From Silene latifolia (Eukaryota > Streptophyta > Magnoliopsida > Caryophyllales > Caryophyllaceae): a stretch of DNA of 64,000 nucleotides. Both the position numbers and the translations under genes were made by a program. The notes below the pieces were generated by a model that was not told the origin of the DNA, searched no databases, and saw only the letters and a program-made list of their open reading frames with translations. Below are positions 10,723 through 23,467 of the stretch, one piece after another (positions within the stretch are counted from its first letter, which is position 1; each line of letters starts with the position of its first letter). The stretch covers positions 43,684,969 to 43,748,968 of the forward strand of contig NC_133538.1 in the NCBI RefSeq assembly GCF_048544455.1, given 5' to 3'.

Positions 10723-11384
10723 CAAGATCCGGTGAGTTTGACACTTTTCGTGAGTTTCCCCCGCATATATATACAAGTGATGTAACAAATATACCTGCTC
10801 ACACAAAACTTCATCGCACTTTCTTCATCGCACTTTCTCTCTACTTTTTTTTCTCCTTTCTCTCTCCTTACAAACACAACAAATTCATCAATCAATCAAA
10901 ATTACCCAGATTCATCAACAAATTCATCAATTCTTCCCAATTTTTTTTGTAATTTCAATCGTCTACACCAAATTCATTCACAAATTTAATTATTTTAATT
11001 GATACGATCAATTTATTCTCCAATTAACGATGAAATTTCGGAAAAACCCTAATATATCAAATAAAATCTGATTTTTGTGTTTAATTTTCCGTGAATTTCA
11101 GTAAAAGCAGGATGAGAATAACAAACAATCGTCAGATTTCTGTCTTTTTGCGAATTCATGATTAATAACATTACTAAAGAACAATTCAACAGAAAATTTG
11201 TCGATTACAACAAATTCTGATAAGATTTCATTATTTTTGGTAATTTGCAGGTGGAATAACGACGTTGAACATGGGATAATTGATGCTCCAAGGAATAATT
11301 GACGTCGTGTAATAGAATAACTGATGTTGTATGATAGAATAATTACGTTACTATAATAAAATAACTTGTTTATTGAGAATAATG

Positions 11385-12090
11385 TTCTCCTGTATGTATA
11401 GTTATTTTAATATAGAAACTCAGTTATTGTAATGTAGGAACTCAGTTATTGTAATGTAGGAACTCAGTTATTATAATGTAGAAACTCATGTATTGTAATG
11501 TAGAAACTCTGGTATTTGTAATTATTGTAATGCGAAAACTCTGTTATTGTAATGAATAAAGTCAGTTATTCTATATGTGATTCAGTTATTCACTCGTGAG
11601 TTATAGTTATTTTACAATCCAGTTACTTCTTGGGTGTTCTGTTAAGTTATATCCCGCTTTTTGGTGATTTGCAGGTTGAGTCACGATATACGCGGATAAT
11701 TGATGTCCAATGGAAAAATTGATGTATATCCCAATTCATTGGGATTTCCTTATTGGGTCGGGTCATTGCGGGGCAAGCGTATCATTTATGATGGAGAGGA
11801 TGAGCTTCAAGAGAATGATTCGGAGTTCTTGCAGAGTGGAACCATGCAGAACTTGGTCATTTTTTGTTAGCTTTCATCTTGTTTAATTGATTAACTTAGT
11901 TATTGTAATGTAAAGAAACTCAGTTATTGTAATGTAGAAAGTCTGGTATTTGTAGTTATTCCAATGTAGAAACTCAATTATTGTAATGTAGAAACTCAGT
12001 TATTATAATGTAAAACTTTGGTATTTGTAATTATTGTAATGCAGAAACTCGGTTATTGTAATGAGTAAATCGTGTTATTGTATTGAGATG
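11385..12090 (+). repeat. Left subterminal array of element B
   Basis: Repeats of AACTCAGTTATTGTAATGTAG and variants occur about a dozen times in the plus orientation, at 11385-11590 and again at 11890-12090. Confidence 0.75.
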
Positions 12091-12597
12091 AAACTCAAAT
12101 ATAATCAAATTTCTATCTTGTGTTTGTTTTCATGTTGTTTAATTGAATAACTAGTTATTTTCATTCAATCAATAATTGAGATTGGTTAATGCAATAGCAA
12201 AATCAGAAAAATGAAATAATAATATATATAACAAGGTTAAAAAAAAATCACTTACTTTCATTATATAACTTTCCAACACATTACATTTAAACATCTCCAA
12301 TAAGTTATAACTAAGCATCAGTAACATTACATCTAAGCGTTTCAAATAATACATCAAACAATGGTAACATCACAAATATTACATATATTTATCTCCGATA
12401 CTACGTCTAAAAGTGTTTCTTCCAACGAAAATCGCGTCTTGTCATTGTTTTCACCGTTTTTCCACCAGTATTTCTTCCCGGCGAGAACCATATTTTGCCT
12501 ATTGATGAGGGCTGAATCCGCAGAAAACAAAAGCTCATTGAAAGATCTAAAAGCAAAAAGAATGGGGTAAGTTATAAATAATTATGAAACTATAAGC

Positions 12598-13470
12598 AAA
12601 TTATATAAGACCACAACAATAACTCCAAATTGAAATAACTAAGTTAAAACAATACAATAATTGATATGTAATATTACTATAACTAACTTAAACAGATTAA
12701 ATTAAAAGAAATCATCTTACAACAACTCTAATTTGAAATAAGTAAGTTAAAACAATACAATAATTAAGTTTGAATAATAGAATAATTCGGTTAAAGCTAT
12801 ACAATAACTATTATTAACAAAATATATTTTAACATATATAGCAAACAAGAAATAACTAGAAAATACAATAACTGAATTAGAATAATACAATAACTCGGTT
12901 AAAGTAATACAATAACAATTATTTACAAATTAACACAATAAACCAGAAATAACTATAAAATACAATAACTGAGTTTGAATAATACAATAACTTGGTCAAT
13001 GCAATACAATAACTAACACCAACAGAAAAAATTACTTTGCAACTGATATACAATAACCACCTATAAGTATTGAAATAACCGTAAAACTACTACAAAATAG
13101 CTGGATATTTTAGAGAAGTAAAGTATACTATTATAACCGACTATAAGCATATTATATGAGACCACAATAATAATTCCAAATTGAAATAACTAAGTTAAAA
13201 CAATACAATATTTGAGGTGTAATATTATTATAACCAACTTAAACAGATTATATAAGAATACGCCATCTTACAACAACTCTAATTTGAAACAACTAAGTTA
13301 AAACAATACAATAACTAAGTTTGAATAATACAATAACTCGGTTAAAGCAATACAATAACTATTATTAACAGAATATATTCAAACATAGCAAACAAGAAGT
13401 AAATACAAAATACAATAACTGAGTTTGAATAATACAATAACTCGGTTAAAGTAATACAATAACTGCTATT
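12598..13470 (-). repeat. Right subterminal array of element B (inverted)
   Basis: Repeats of TACAATAACTGAGTTTGAA and ACAATAACTCGGTTAAAGC occur about 20 times. Their complement contains AACTCAGTTATTGTA, the core of the left array, so the two arrays are mirror images around the element centre. Confidence 0.75.
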
Positions 13471-14126
13471 AACTGATTAACTAGAGAATCCGAGATATTA
13501 TCAAAGATACAAAAACACAATTGAATAACAAAAAACCTACTCAAACACCTTACAAACAACATGAAAATGCACAAATCATTTAGAATTCTCATCTCAAACT
13601 CAAAACCTTATAAATTATTGGCAAAAACAATGAGAGAACAAGTAATTTAACAACAAAGACATAAGAACAAGCAGATATACAACGAATCAACGAAAATGAA
13701 ACGAACATTAGATAAGAACGATAATGAAAACGCACAAATCAGATCTAGAAAAACAAAATTAGTACTTACCTATTGTGAAATTGAAGAGAAATACGAAGAT
13801 GAAGCGAAAGTGACGACGAAATCTCCTTAATTGATGACGAATTTGAACGAGTATGATGAAGACTGAGTTTGTAGCTGCAACTTGAACGAAATTGATGAAG
13901 ATTGAATTTCATAATTTTTATCGATTCTTTTTTTTTTTTGTTCTGGTTTTTTAGAGGTTGAAGGAGGAGAGAGAGTGATTTTTTCTAATAATGGGGAAGA
14001 TTGAGGGAAAAATGGGTATTTGTAGGTTGAGTAAGATCTAATCTCAGCCATCCATCTTAGATTAGATTAGTGGTTCAGATTTAGAGGGGTAACTCACCAA
14101 AAAAACCAAACTCATATGATCCTATT

Positions 14127-14212
14127 TCTATATATTAGTTAAATTTGAGTTTTGACGGCAAAAAAATTTAAAATCTAACTTATAATCTTTAATAAGTTCA
14201 GAAAAAATTATA

Positions 14213-14273
<61 letters not shown>

Positions 14274-14587
14274 CTCCTCGTGTTGTATTTATAAGCAACC
14301 AAGCAATGACTTTTACATTTCTGTTATACAGAGTAAATCCTATTTGCAATACATTAAAGATAAAATTAATGAGAAGACATAATTCTATTAGACACGTGCA
14401 TCACATACTACTTATGTAAAGAAGAATTATTTCGAGTGATTACAGAGAATCCAACAATTACAAATTTATATTGATCTTCGAGTCGTTTTATTTAAAGTTC
14501 AAGTGATATGAGTAGTCTGATTTAAAGTTCAAGTATTACAATAGACTCTACAAGGTGGCCCGTGCATCGCACGGGCATTAAATCTAG
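14127..14587 (+). mobile_element. Short Helitron, 3' end certain and 5' end tentative
   Basis: The 3' end has a hairpin GCCCGTGC-ATC-GCACGGGC (14558-14576), then ATTAAAT and CTAG (14584-14587) followed by T, which is a textbook Helitron terminus. The 5' end may be the TCTATATATT near 14127, immediately beyond element B, or a closer degenerate start near 14407. The interior is AT-rich with an (ATT)n tract at 14219-14273 and no gene. Confidence 0.6.
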
Positions 14588-14593
14588 TATCTA

Positions 14594-16914
14594 TCTATAT
14601 TAATAAAGGAAGTTTTTTTCGAGCGACGTGAGAGACTCCAACCTTTTGAAACTACCAAAAATAATTATAAATTAAAATATATTTGAAGATAATACTAAAC
14701 TAACAAAATTCTATCATAAAATTGTAGACAACTAATAAAATTCTATCATAAAGTTGTTGATATAATAATTAGAATTAGAAGTATATTTGGAGATAATACT
14801 AAGCTAATAAAATTCTATCATAAAGTTGTAGATGTAATTGATTAGAATTAGAAGTATAATATCTATTTATCTATCTATATTATTAAAGGAAATTGAGTTG
14901 ATAAGAGAAGCTAATTAAATAGAATAGAAAACATGGGGACCCACATGTTAAAACTCAATAACCAATGAAAACTCTCTAAAAAAACTCAGCTTTTATACTA
15001 TGTAGATTATATCTATCATAAATTCATATAACAACCTTATATTATATTATATTAATTAATTAATTATTAGAAGAGATAAGAAGAGTTTTTAAGGAGTTTA
15101 AACTTGTGTTTAGCTTGGCCTATAAAAGGGAATACATACAACTTTTAATGAAATCAATTTAATCTAATCTCTCTACTTTTTTTTTGCTTTCTATTTTTTT
15201 GACGTTGATCTACTGTTGATTTATTTGATTGATGTGCGTGTATAATATATATTACCATTACAATTAGTTAATTGCTATGCTAATATTGCATGTGTTTGCT
15301 TATTAGTAACTATTCCGTATTACTCTGTATCACAGTCTTTCTTATCTATTACTAACCGTGTAATTTGATTCGAAATTTCAGGTACAATATCAGTGAGTGG
15401 CTAGCTTGGTTGTTTAATTCTCGGAGAGATTTTTATGTTCCAGGTATGCTGAAGAATTGTATATCAGCTTTTTATTTATTATAATACTGTATAACGATAA
15501 TCATGATTTATATATTTGTTTTTATATAAATTTCATTGATTTTTTTTTTTTTGCTGTAAGACCGTCCTTTTGTATAAAGCCCATTCATACTTTTATACGA
15601 ATGAGACAGTATAAAACCGTCTTATACCATAATTACTCTTAAGTTAAGACAAGTTATACTTAAAAGACAATCTCACCGAGTCACCGGATATGCTTATGGT
15701 CCTTATGGTTGATGTATCCGTCTTAAAATTAAAATATGTCAAGTAACATGTCACTTGTGAATAAGACAAATCTACTTTTTTATTTTTCGCATTCAATTAT
15801 TGGCGAAAGGGAGTAAAAGTTAAACTACGTTATATTATTATTGTTTGCAGAAGTTTATATGATGATATAAATTGGCATAAGAAAATCTTAGCATTGTTAG
15901 CAGGGGATAGACCTTTGTGAAATTGTGATTGTGTCTTGTGACACTTTGAATACAAAGTACAATTGATGAATTTGTAAAGTTAAGTTGCGGATGCAAATAT
16001 TCATGGGATATGTTTGAGCGTTTAATAGTTGAAAAAAATTAATCTAATTACCCAACAAAAATGAGATTTAGGCAAGCTGAGATAAACGTAAATTTGATTT
16101 TTTTTTTCCCAGAATTTATGACGTTCAACAAATAAGGGTCATTTTCTCCCCATAGTCAAACTTTCCACATACTATTTACGTCTTAATCAAGATGACTATG
16201 TACGAAAAAAAAATGATAATAGAATGAGTTTGATTGGAGCGTTAAGAGAATAACTACAAAAAGGTACATTGTGCTTCATAATGTTACATATAGCACTATT
16301 AATTGACCCGTATATATTTATATTGAACCGGATAACTTTCTTATAGCTACAAAGATTTAGCTTGAGTCCTGATATAGCACTATTATCAGCTTTCTTATTA
16401 TTGTTATTATCCTTTTCAATCTTATTATTAATAAAAACATTTGCTCTTCACTTTAGCTATTCAAATTTGAACGGCAGCCAAAATTAACTATGACTATGAC
16501 GAAGGTTTAACTAAGAGTTATACTACAACTATTCTCTATCTCCGTACAAAATTTCAACGAGATTATTAATACGGGGATGAATGAACTTATAAAAGAGCGA
16601 GGGTATAATTAAAATCGGAAAAGGAGTAGCATCATTTTTTTTAAAAAAAATTACGATATCCCATATAGCTTCAGGATTTAGATATCATATAATTTAAGCA
16701 AATTGAAGTTCAATACTTACTATTGGTCATTTTGATTTCGTATATTGATATCTTACGTAAATGTATATGCGAGACTAAAAAAAGAGTATAGGCATACCAC
16801 AACGCGTAGAGGTAGTCCAACTATTTCAGTTAATAATTTTCTTAACTACATTCTACATTATATACAATAGAACATTACAACTAGGCCCGTGCATCGTACG
16901 GGCATTAAATCTAG
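14594..16914 (+). mobile_element. Helitron, non-autonomous
   Basis: The 5' end TCTATATTAATAAAGGAAG starts six bases after the preceding Helitron's CTAG-T. The 3' end is a hairpin at 16885-16903 (GCCCGTGC-ATC-GTACGGGC, one mismatch), then ATTAAAT and CTAG at 16911-16914. A second 5'-like start (TCTATATTATTAAAGG) lies at 14874, so a nested or truncated second copy is possible. There is no RepHel gene. The AT-rich interior shows no recognisable coding region. Confidence 0.65.
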
Positions 16915-16916
16915 TA

Positions 16917-19351
16917 TCTATATAAAAGAGGCTTTTTTCAGGCACCGTGAGAGACTCCAACAATTTTAAAACACTTACCAAAAAAAAAATTGGTCAATTT
17001 TATAATCTTACGGTTTACCCATAAATTAAAAGAGATTTTGTACCATTAGAATCATACTTAAGGTGGAATATCCCAACTTTCAAGTTACCTCTTAATAAAA
17101 TTTCTATCTTTAGTGTTGCTATATATACTCTCATCATGGCATACTCCGTAGGACTTTGTAGCTTATTTTGAATTTTTGTTTTCTACGTACTTTCCTCCCC
17201 CTCCCTTTATGGGTACTCATGTTATTTTTGTTTTTTTATTATCCTTCTTTCTTTAGTTAAAACTTACGATTGTTATGTGTCGGTGTGTTGGTTTTCTCTT
17301 AGCTTGGTGTTCGCTTCTTAATTTCATTATGGGCTCATGGTTGTAAAGCGTCACAAATTCTTATATAGTGCAATGTTTTTGCAGGGATAATATATTCTTC
17401 CAACTTGAATTTTGCAGCATTCAATCGTCAAATTTGTCACATCAGGGTATTTTTCATCAGGTGTCGATATTTTTAGCTTATAATATACGATGTTACATTT
17501 CATATCGTTAATCATTAATAGTATTCATGAAACATTATATTGATATATACTGATGTTATGTTATAAATTTGTTGTATAAATTTGCAGGAGCATGATCAGA
17601 GAGTGTCTTGCACTTTTGCTAATGTTGTATACTTTTTATTGAGAATTAAAATTTAAGAGTCAATCCTACAAGAAATTATTGTAATACTAATTTATAGTTT
17701 ATAATTTAAAATAAAGAATATAAACCGTTTTAGAATTATCACAAGAAATACAAAATGATTAACCCCTAAAAGATGGTCACCGTCAGTGATGAATTTGGGA
17801 CGCTTATTAGTTGAGGTAGTAAACTTAACGAGTAAAAGGAGTTATGTATGTGGCCAGTGAGCCCTTCATTGATAGTCATGTTTCAAGTGTTGACGGAAAG
17901 GTTTATATATAACTATATATACAAATCATGCCCTCATGCTATAATCTATCCTAATCTTTGTTCAATATCTTTTCAATCGTGAATTATCAACGATTTTATT
18001 ATGTGCTCCGTATAATTGTAGGTATATCGCGGCGCGAGATTGTTGCGCCCACTACCTACTTAAATCAAAGATCTCAAAATTAATACTTAAGAAACCTTTG
18101 TAAACTAAATCTGTTGGAAAATTATTAATTTGTTGAACAAGTTTCATGTAGATGAGGACTTTCTTTGAACTTACACTAAACGTCAAGTCGTCAATAATAA
18201 CAAATATCAAAGATTTAAAGGATTTTGAGGTGTACTCAAACATGTTTTTGGTTGACTTTTACCAAACCAACCACCCTCATATTATTATAACAACGTAAGA
18301 CTTTCACAGGCTTACAGTTTATTTTTTAGTGGGCAGATGCATGGCATATGAATCAATCTTTACGAAGTATAATTGAGCATTAAGAATTAAGAGTCAATCT
18401 CACAATAAATTTAGTGTGTGTTTGGCCTAATTTGTAAAAGTGTTTTTGGACTCAAAAACACTTTTTGGCCAAACACATAGTTTTCTAAAAGTTAAAACAA
18501 AATTTTTCAAAAACTAAAATCCATATTTTTGTCCATAGAAATAGAAGCAACTATTTGTTGTTTCTGCTTTTGAAAAACACTTTTGAAAAATTAAGCTTGA
18601 AAAACAAAAAATCATTTTTGAGAATTGAGGCCAAACATGCTATCTTTAATAAAACAATGTAAGACGGTCTCGCATAGGACTTACTGCATATATCTTTAAT
18701 AAAACAATATAGAGAAATCAAGAACCTGGTAAAACTTTTTAATTAAATGTATCTTTATTATTGGAATATACAAATTTAAAGTAGTCTTTGCGTTTTTCAT
18801 TTCTCAAATCTCAAGTTCCCATCAAATTTAATTGAAATACGATTACTATGTGATAATACCAAATAGAGATTACTATGTGATAAAAACAAATAGACGACAA
18901 TACAAAGTATGTTGCTACCTGAGCAGTTATGTCGAATTTGTATGTTGCTCTCTCCCTCTTTAGTTATAGATGGAGAGATGGCTAATTCAGTTACACATTA
19001 GTATATTTACATACAAGATTAAATATGCTTTACATACGAGATTTATTAGTCAAACATGTTATTCGTTTAAATATGCGGACCGTATTCTGCTAATATTATC
19101 CATTATTTAAAATCTACTTCTACTAATTGTCAAACATGGCCTATAATATAGGCTTACAAGAGCTAATCCAACTTAAAAATTAATTGAAATTAAAATTTCT
19201 CATGAAGTCATTAGATAAAATTTTGAACTGATAAGTTATTTAATAAAGACAAACATATATTTTTCACGAGTAAGAACTAACATTTTTCGCAAGCTTATTT
19301 AAAAACATAACACTATATAGTTACCGTGCAACGCACGGGCATGAAATCTAG
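16917..19351 (+). mobile_element. Helitron, non-autonomous
   Basis: It begins TCTATATAAAAGAGGC at 16917, two bases after the previous Helitron terminus. Its first 50 bases share CGTGAGAGACTCCAAC with the Helitron at 14594. It ends with a CCGTGC-AAC-GCACGG hairpin (19324-19338), ATGAAAT and CTAG at 19348-19351, followed by T. It contains a MITE at 18412-18642 and no gene. Confidence 0.65.
18412..18642. mobile_element. hAT-like MITE
   Basis: The ends TAGTGTGTGTTTGGCC and GGCCAAACATGCTA form inverted repeats around 231 bp. Internal palindromes such as GTGTTTTTGGA...CAAAAACAC add to the fold. No clean 8-bp target duplication is visible. Confidence 0.5.
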
Positions 19352-19749
19352 TTAGATATAATAGAATAGAAAGATAAAAGTTTACCACCAATATAATTAG
19401 TGCAATCAAACTCTACTCAAATTTTATTCGAGGGATAATAATAATAATATTTGACGTAGACTTTGAAACTTAATACGGATTAACAAATAAGGCAAGAATC
19501 ATGGTTCAATTAGACTGAAATATGAATTAAATTTTAGATTTTAATAGATGATAAAAATTACAAATTAGCAACAAATAAATTGATATTTAGTGTTGGCTAA
19601 AATCCTTATTAGAAGTAATTAAGTTATTTATTTATATATTTATTTAGAATATAGATATCTACCCTATCCTTTAAAAGATGGATAATAATACAGCGCCACC
19701 GGATGGCGCTCAATCTCGGCGCCACCCTCTCTCATTCACCCTTTGTTAA

Positions 19750-21081
19750 TGACACGGTTGTCGCAACCCTATCAAAAATAAAACCAACTGGCTTTGCTAA
19801 TGCAGCAGAGGTAAGTCGGGTATCGTATCCATAGGGAGGCGGTCACTATCTACTTGACATTCGATCTGTCTAAAGTCACAAGCTGGGAGGTTTGAGTATT
19901 TGAACTAAACTAATAAAAGTAAGGGATGAAATAGAAGATTGATCAGATAAAGAGAAATATGCCAGGATGTCGGTTCACCATGATATTACACAAATCAGCT
20001 AAAGGTGAGGTCAGTCGGTCTGATGTGAGAAGGGTAAAGGAAAGGTCCTTTCGGTCCGCTATCCGCCCTAAAATACAACTAACTTAGCTTTCACCCTCAT
20101 TAGTGTAGTCTATTGTTCATAGCAGGTTTATTCATTCCAATCTTTTGATCTAGGTCTGAATTTAACCAGATTAACTAATTCAGTTGCATGCATTCAACCA
20201 AACGATTATAATTATATTGCTAATGAAACAATTCTCACATTAAATCTCATAAACCAACTATCGCATCATCGTTATACTACCATGGCTCCCCTAATCCTAG
20301 CATTAAGGGATTAGTTGCGCATAATAACTAATAAAACAATAACGAAAGATAAAGCAACAACAAACATGATATATAGAGATGAGCAAAAGAGAGGAAAGAT
20401 TAAATAGAAAGAGAGTAAGAGAAAGATTACATAAAACAAGATCCGGAAAGGTAAAGAGCAACGTTCAACCGTAGAAAAGTTGGTAAAAAGTGATGTGTCC
20501 CGAGATCCCTAAACCTAATTATGTCTCTCCTTATATAGGGGAGATATTTATTCGACCTAAGATATTAAAACACGAATTAAAATCTCGCATCTAAAAGCAA
20601 GCTACTCGATCGAGCACTTTGGAAATGCTCGATCGAACAATATCCAGCAAAAACCTCTCGATCGAGGCACACGAGTACTCGATCGAGGAACTCGTAAATA
20701 GCTCCTCTCGATCGAAGATAAAAACCATTCGATCGAGTCTTCTCATCCTCCAAAAGCATTCGATCGAACAGATCAGCTAACAAAAGCCTTCGATCGATGA
20801 CTCCACTACTGAAATCAGCTATGACTCGTTGATTTAGCTTCCAAAATAACTTCATGCATCCCAAGGCAGCAACATTTCCGCTCCAATTCCACTCATCTTC
20901 TAAATGCAAGCATAAGGGACAGTTCCAGGCTCAATTCTGCTACTTTCAGGTCCATTCCTGCAAATAAAGCAAAACAAACCAAAGTAGAATGTTCGGGGCA
21001 TTTCGTAGCATAGAACTACGAGAACCGCATAGAAATACGTGCATAAGAGATTTAAAAAGATTATATAAAATGCACGTATCA
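19750..21081 (-). repeat. Solo LTR, Athila-like
   Basis: On the minus strand the 1332-bp unit starts TGATACGTGCATTTTATATA and ends GGTTGCGACAACCGTGTCA. The LTR at 39009-40411 has the same ends. No internal region is present. The flanks are GTTAA and GTTAT, a 5-bp duplication with one mismatch. The TCGATCGA box array lies at 20605-20798. A solo LTR implies unequal recombination between two LTRs after insertion. Confidence 0.8.
20605..20798 (-). repeat. Eight-box TCGATCGA palindrome array in solo LTR
   Basis: Boxes start at 20605, 20628, 20657, 20678, 20707, 20728, 20759 and 20789, with spacings 23, 29, 21, 29, 21, 31, 30. The core TCGATCGA is intact in all eight, and three match CTCGATCGAG exactly. 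Read in LTR direction, the array begins 283 bp from the LTR start. Confidence 0.85.
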
Positions 21082-21225
21082 GTTATTGGGGTCCCCCACT
21101 TAATATTAATGGGTACACCCATTATTATGGGGTCCCCACTTATTGTATGTGAGAGGGTGGCGCCGAAATTGGGCGCCACTGGGTAACGGTAACTCATTTT
21201 CCTTAAAAGATAAATCTAAAGAAAT

Positions 21226-21305
21226 ATTAATTAGAATTTCGTTCTCTTGGAACCTTCTTTATTGTATTAATTAGAATTTCGTTCTCTTGGAACCTTCTTT
21301 ATTGT
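21226..21305. repeat. 40-bp tandem duplication
   Basis: Two identical adjacent copies of a 40-bp unit beginning ATTAATTAGAATTTCG lie in an otherwise gene-free AT-rich stretch. The surrounding 21190-22150 shows no convincing gene. Confidence 0.85.
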
Positions 21306-22159
21306 TTGTAATATTCATATGCATTATACTCCTTATTACGTTGGAGACCTACTATTAGAATAGAGTTCTACAACTATTCTTTCTTCACAAATTGAAATTC
21401 CTTATTTTATCAGTGTCCTAATTTTATGTTAACTCTCTCCCATTATAAATAGTTCGGCCAACACCCAACTTAACATCACCGAGAGTCACCCTTTTTTCTC
21501 TATTTATTAAAACTAATGTTAGTTAAAGCTTTGAGTTCTCATTGGTACTTTGTTAAATACTAGTTGTTGTATCGCGAGTTGTTTGCCTAGCGTTTACTTT
21601 AATTTGTTCAAAATTAGTAACGCCAAATGTTGTCTAAAGTTCGTAATTATTGGGTAGCACAATAACTGGCAAGTGTCAAATCGTAATTAGGAAAAAAAAC
21701 GGTTTGTGACTTTCGCAGATAAGAAAGTGATAAGACAGACAATTATAATTGCAAGAGGAACACAACTCTTGATTTTAACAAGGTTTATAACCCTTTATCT
21801 CATCAGAAAATCTCATCAGAAAATGAATGGTGTTGCAACAAACTAAATCCAACAGTGAAATTATGTTTACATTTGTCAAACAACTAATCTTGCCGCATCA
21901 AACGCATTTTCAAATTATAAGACTTCAAAACTTGTGACCACATTTGTAGGGGATCTGAATACGCATATATCTGAAGGCATGCCGTAACCCATCAGTGTGC
22001 TCCTTTTGATACTTGTAATCCAGTTTCTAAATCTTTCAAGGTCAATATATGATGGACCACATGAGGCAGGGAACCAAGACGTGTCGTAGACTTTCATTGA
22101 TTCTAGATAGGTCCTCCTTCAAATACTGCAAAACATAAAAGCAATAATAAAACATTATA

Positions 22160-22250
22160 CTCCCTCCAATTTCCTATGTTTGCCCCATTTCATTAAAATA
22201 TACCTCACATTTCATTATTTTATGGGGCAAACATAGGAAATTGGAGGAAG
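22160..22250. mobile_element. Stowaway-like MITE
   Basis: This 91-bp near-perfect palindrome begins CTCCCTCCAATTTCC and ends GGAAATTGGAGGAAG. It is flanked by TA on both sides, the classic Stowaway (Tc1/mariner) pattern. Confidence 0.8.
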
Positions 22251-23467
22251 TATGATTTATCCATACATAACACAGGTTAGAAATAATAATTTCTAACTCC
22301 CTTTTGACATAATAACAATACATCTCAGATACGTTAATCAAAAGATTAACAAAATAAAGCATGCTCAAGAAAGTGTTGTACTTGAGCCTTTCTTCTCGCC
22401 CCACAATGCCATATAAGAATATCAACAACTATCTATCTAATATCCTAGAGTTAGTTCATATTTATATGCTCGATAAACTTATGGATGGAACATTTAGTCC
22501 ATTCGAGGGACCGAAGTCCACACCTTTGATTGGCACAATCTACAGCCTCAACCAGTAAAGATCATGAATTAGTAAAAATGAGCACATTGCAGCAAAAAAC
22601 CGCTTCTTGACATTATTACTCGTTGCATTCATACAATTGTATAGTACTCCGCATATAGACTATAATGACCAACAAAAAAACCATAAATCCACTGCTTACA
22701 ACACTATCACAAGGCACAGAAATCCAAGCTTCTCCAAACTCTAATAATTCGCCACTCGAAAGCTTTTCCATAAGACTATTAACCTCCTAGGCATTAACAA
22801 TATCTTGCGTGTCATTTTAATCAAAGCAGGACTTATAAACCAAATTTCATCCTTAGTTGTCTAATTAATTTTAGGTATCCTTACTTGAACCTTACAGAGT
22901 TACAGGTAAGCTAGATGGGCTTACATTAGAAAATTTATGTACTTAGAATGAAACTATGGTAATTGGTAAATCTTTCACTCAAGGTTTTCTTATCCTCTTT
23001 TTCACACTCGTCCATCTTACCAGTACAATTTTCTTCAAAATTACTGAAAAGGTTGAGAGAGAAACCAAGGGAAAGGTAATTATGATCTTCACCTGGTAAT
23101 CAAGTATTGTAGTTGGCATAAGACGGCCTAATCTCAACAAGATCAATGGATATGTAGCCTTCAGAACAGTCTTCAATCCACTATTATGTAAGAAACAAAA
23201 TAATGTAACTTGGTTTACTCCCAGCTTAAATATCCTTTGGCCGTTAGTATCTTCAGAAAGTATACGTAAAGCATAGAACACAAATATTTCATCGACAATT
23301 ATCTTCTTACCTTTTCAATAATTTGTGTGGAGGATATACCGTTGATAAGGTCATATAATCGGCTTACATAAGATGCATTATCATATATATATTACAGCCA
23401 GACATTGAAGTTATATGCCCTATATATAATATTAATAAAGAAAAGAGGAAGTGCAAAGGAGATTTAC

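Larger units (their letters stand above)
10721..14126. mobile_element. Element B with terminal inverted repeats and mirrored subterminal arrays
   Basis: The left end reads GGCAAGATCCGGTGAGTTTG and the complement of the right end reads AAATAGGATCATATGAGTTTG. Further in, both share GTGAGTT-CCCC. This gives imperfect terminal inverted repeats of about 45 bp bounding 3.4 kb. No recognisable transposase exists. Short open stretches such as 11730-11870 ([19 protein letters not shown]...) look exon-like, but I cannot identify them. It is probably a non-autonomous MULE- or CACTA-like element; the target duplication is obscured by the flanking TA repeat. Confidence 0.55.
19690..21190. mobile_element. 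Small palindromic MITE interrupted by a solo LTR
   Basis: The left arm GGCGCTCAATCTCGGCGCCACCCTCTC (from about 19705) is the complement of the right-arm sequence around 21155-21175 (GAGAGGGTGGCGCCGAAATTGGGCGCC). Without the LTR the element would be about 170 bp and GC-rich against an AT-rich background. It is a fold-back or MITE of unknown superfamily. Confidence 0.5.

Noticed and set aside
10680-10895. Minus-strand frame ending in Tyr-Ile repeats
   Set aside because: It is translation of the (TA)n tract.
12361-12570. Plus-strand 69-residue frame in element B
   Set aside because: No family resemblance on either strand, and it is flanked by subterminal repeats; insufficient to call a gene.
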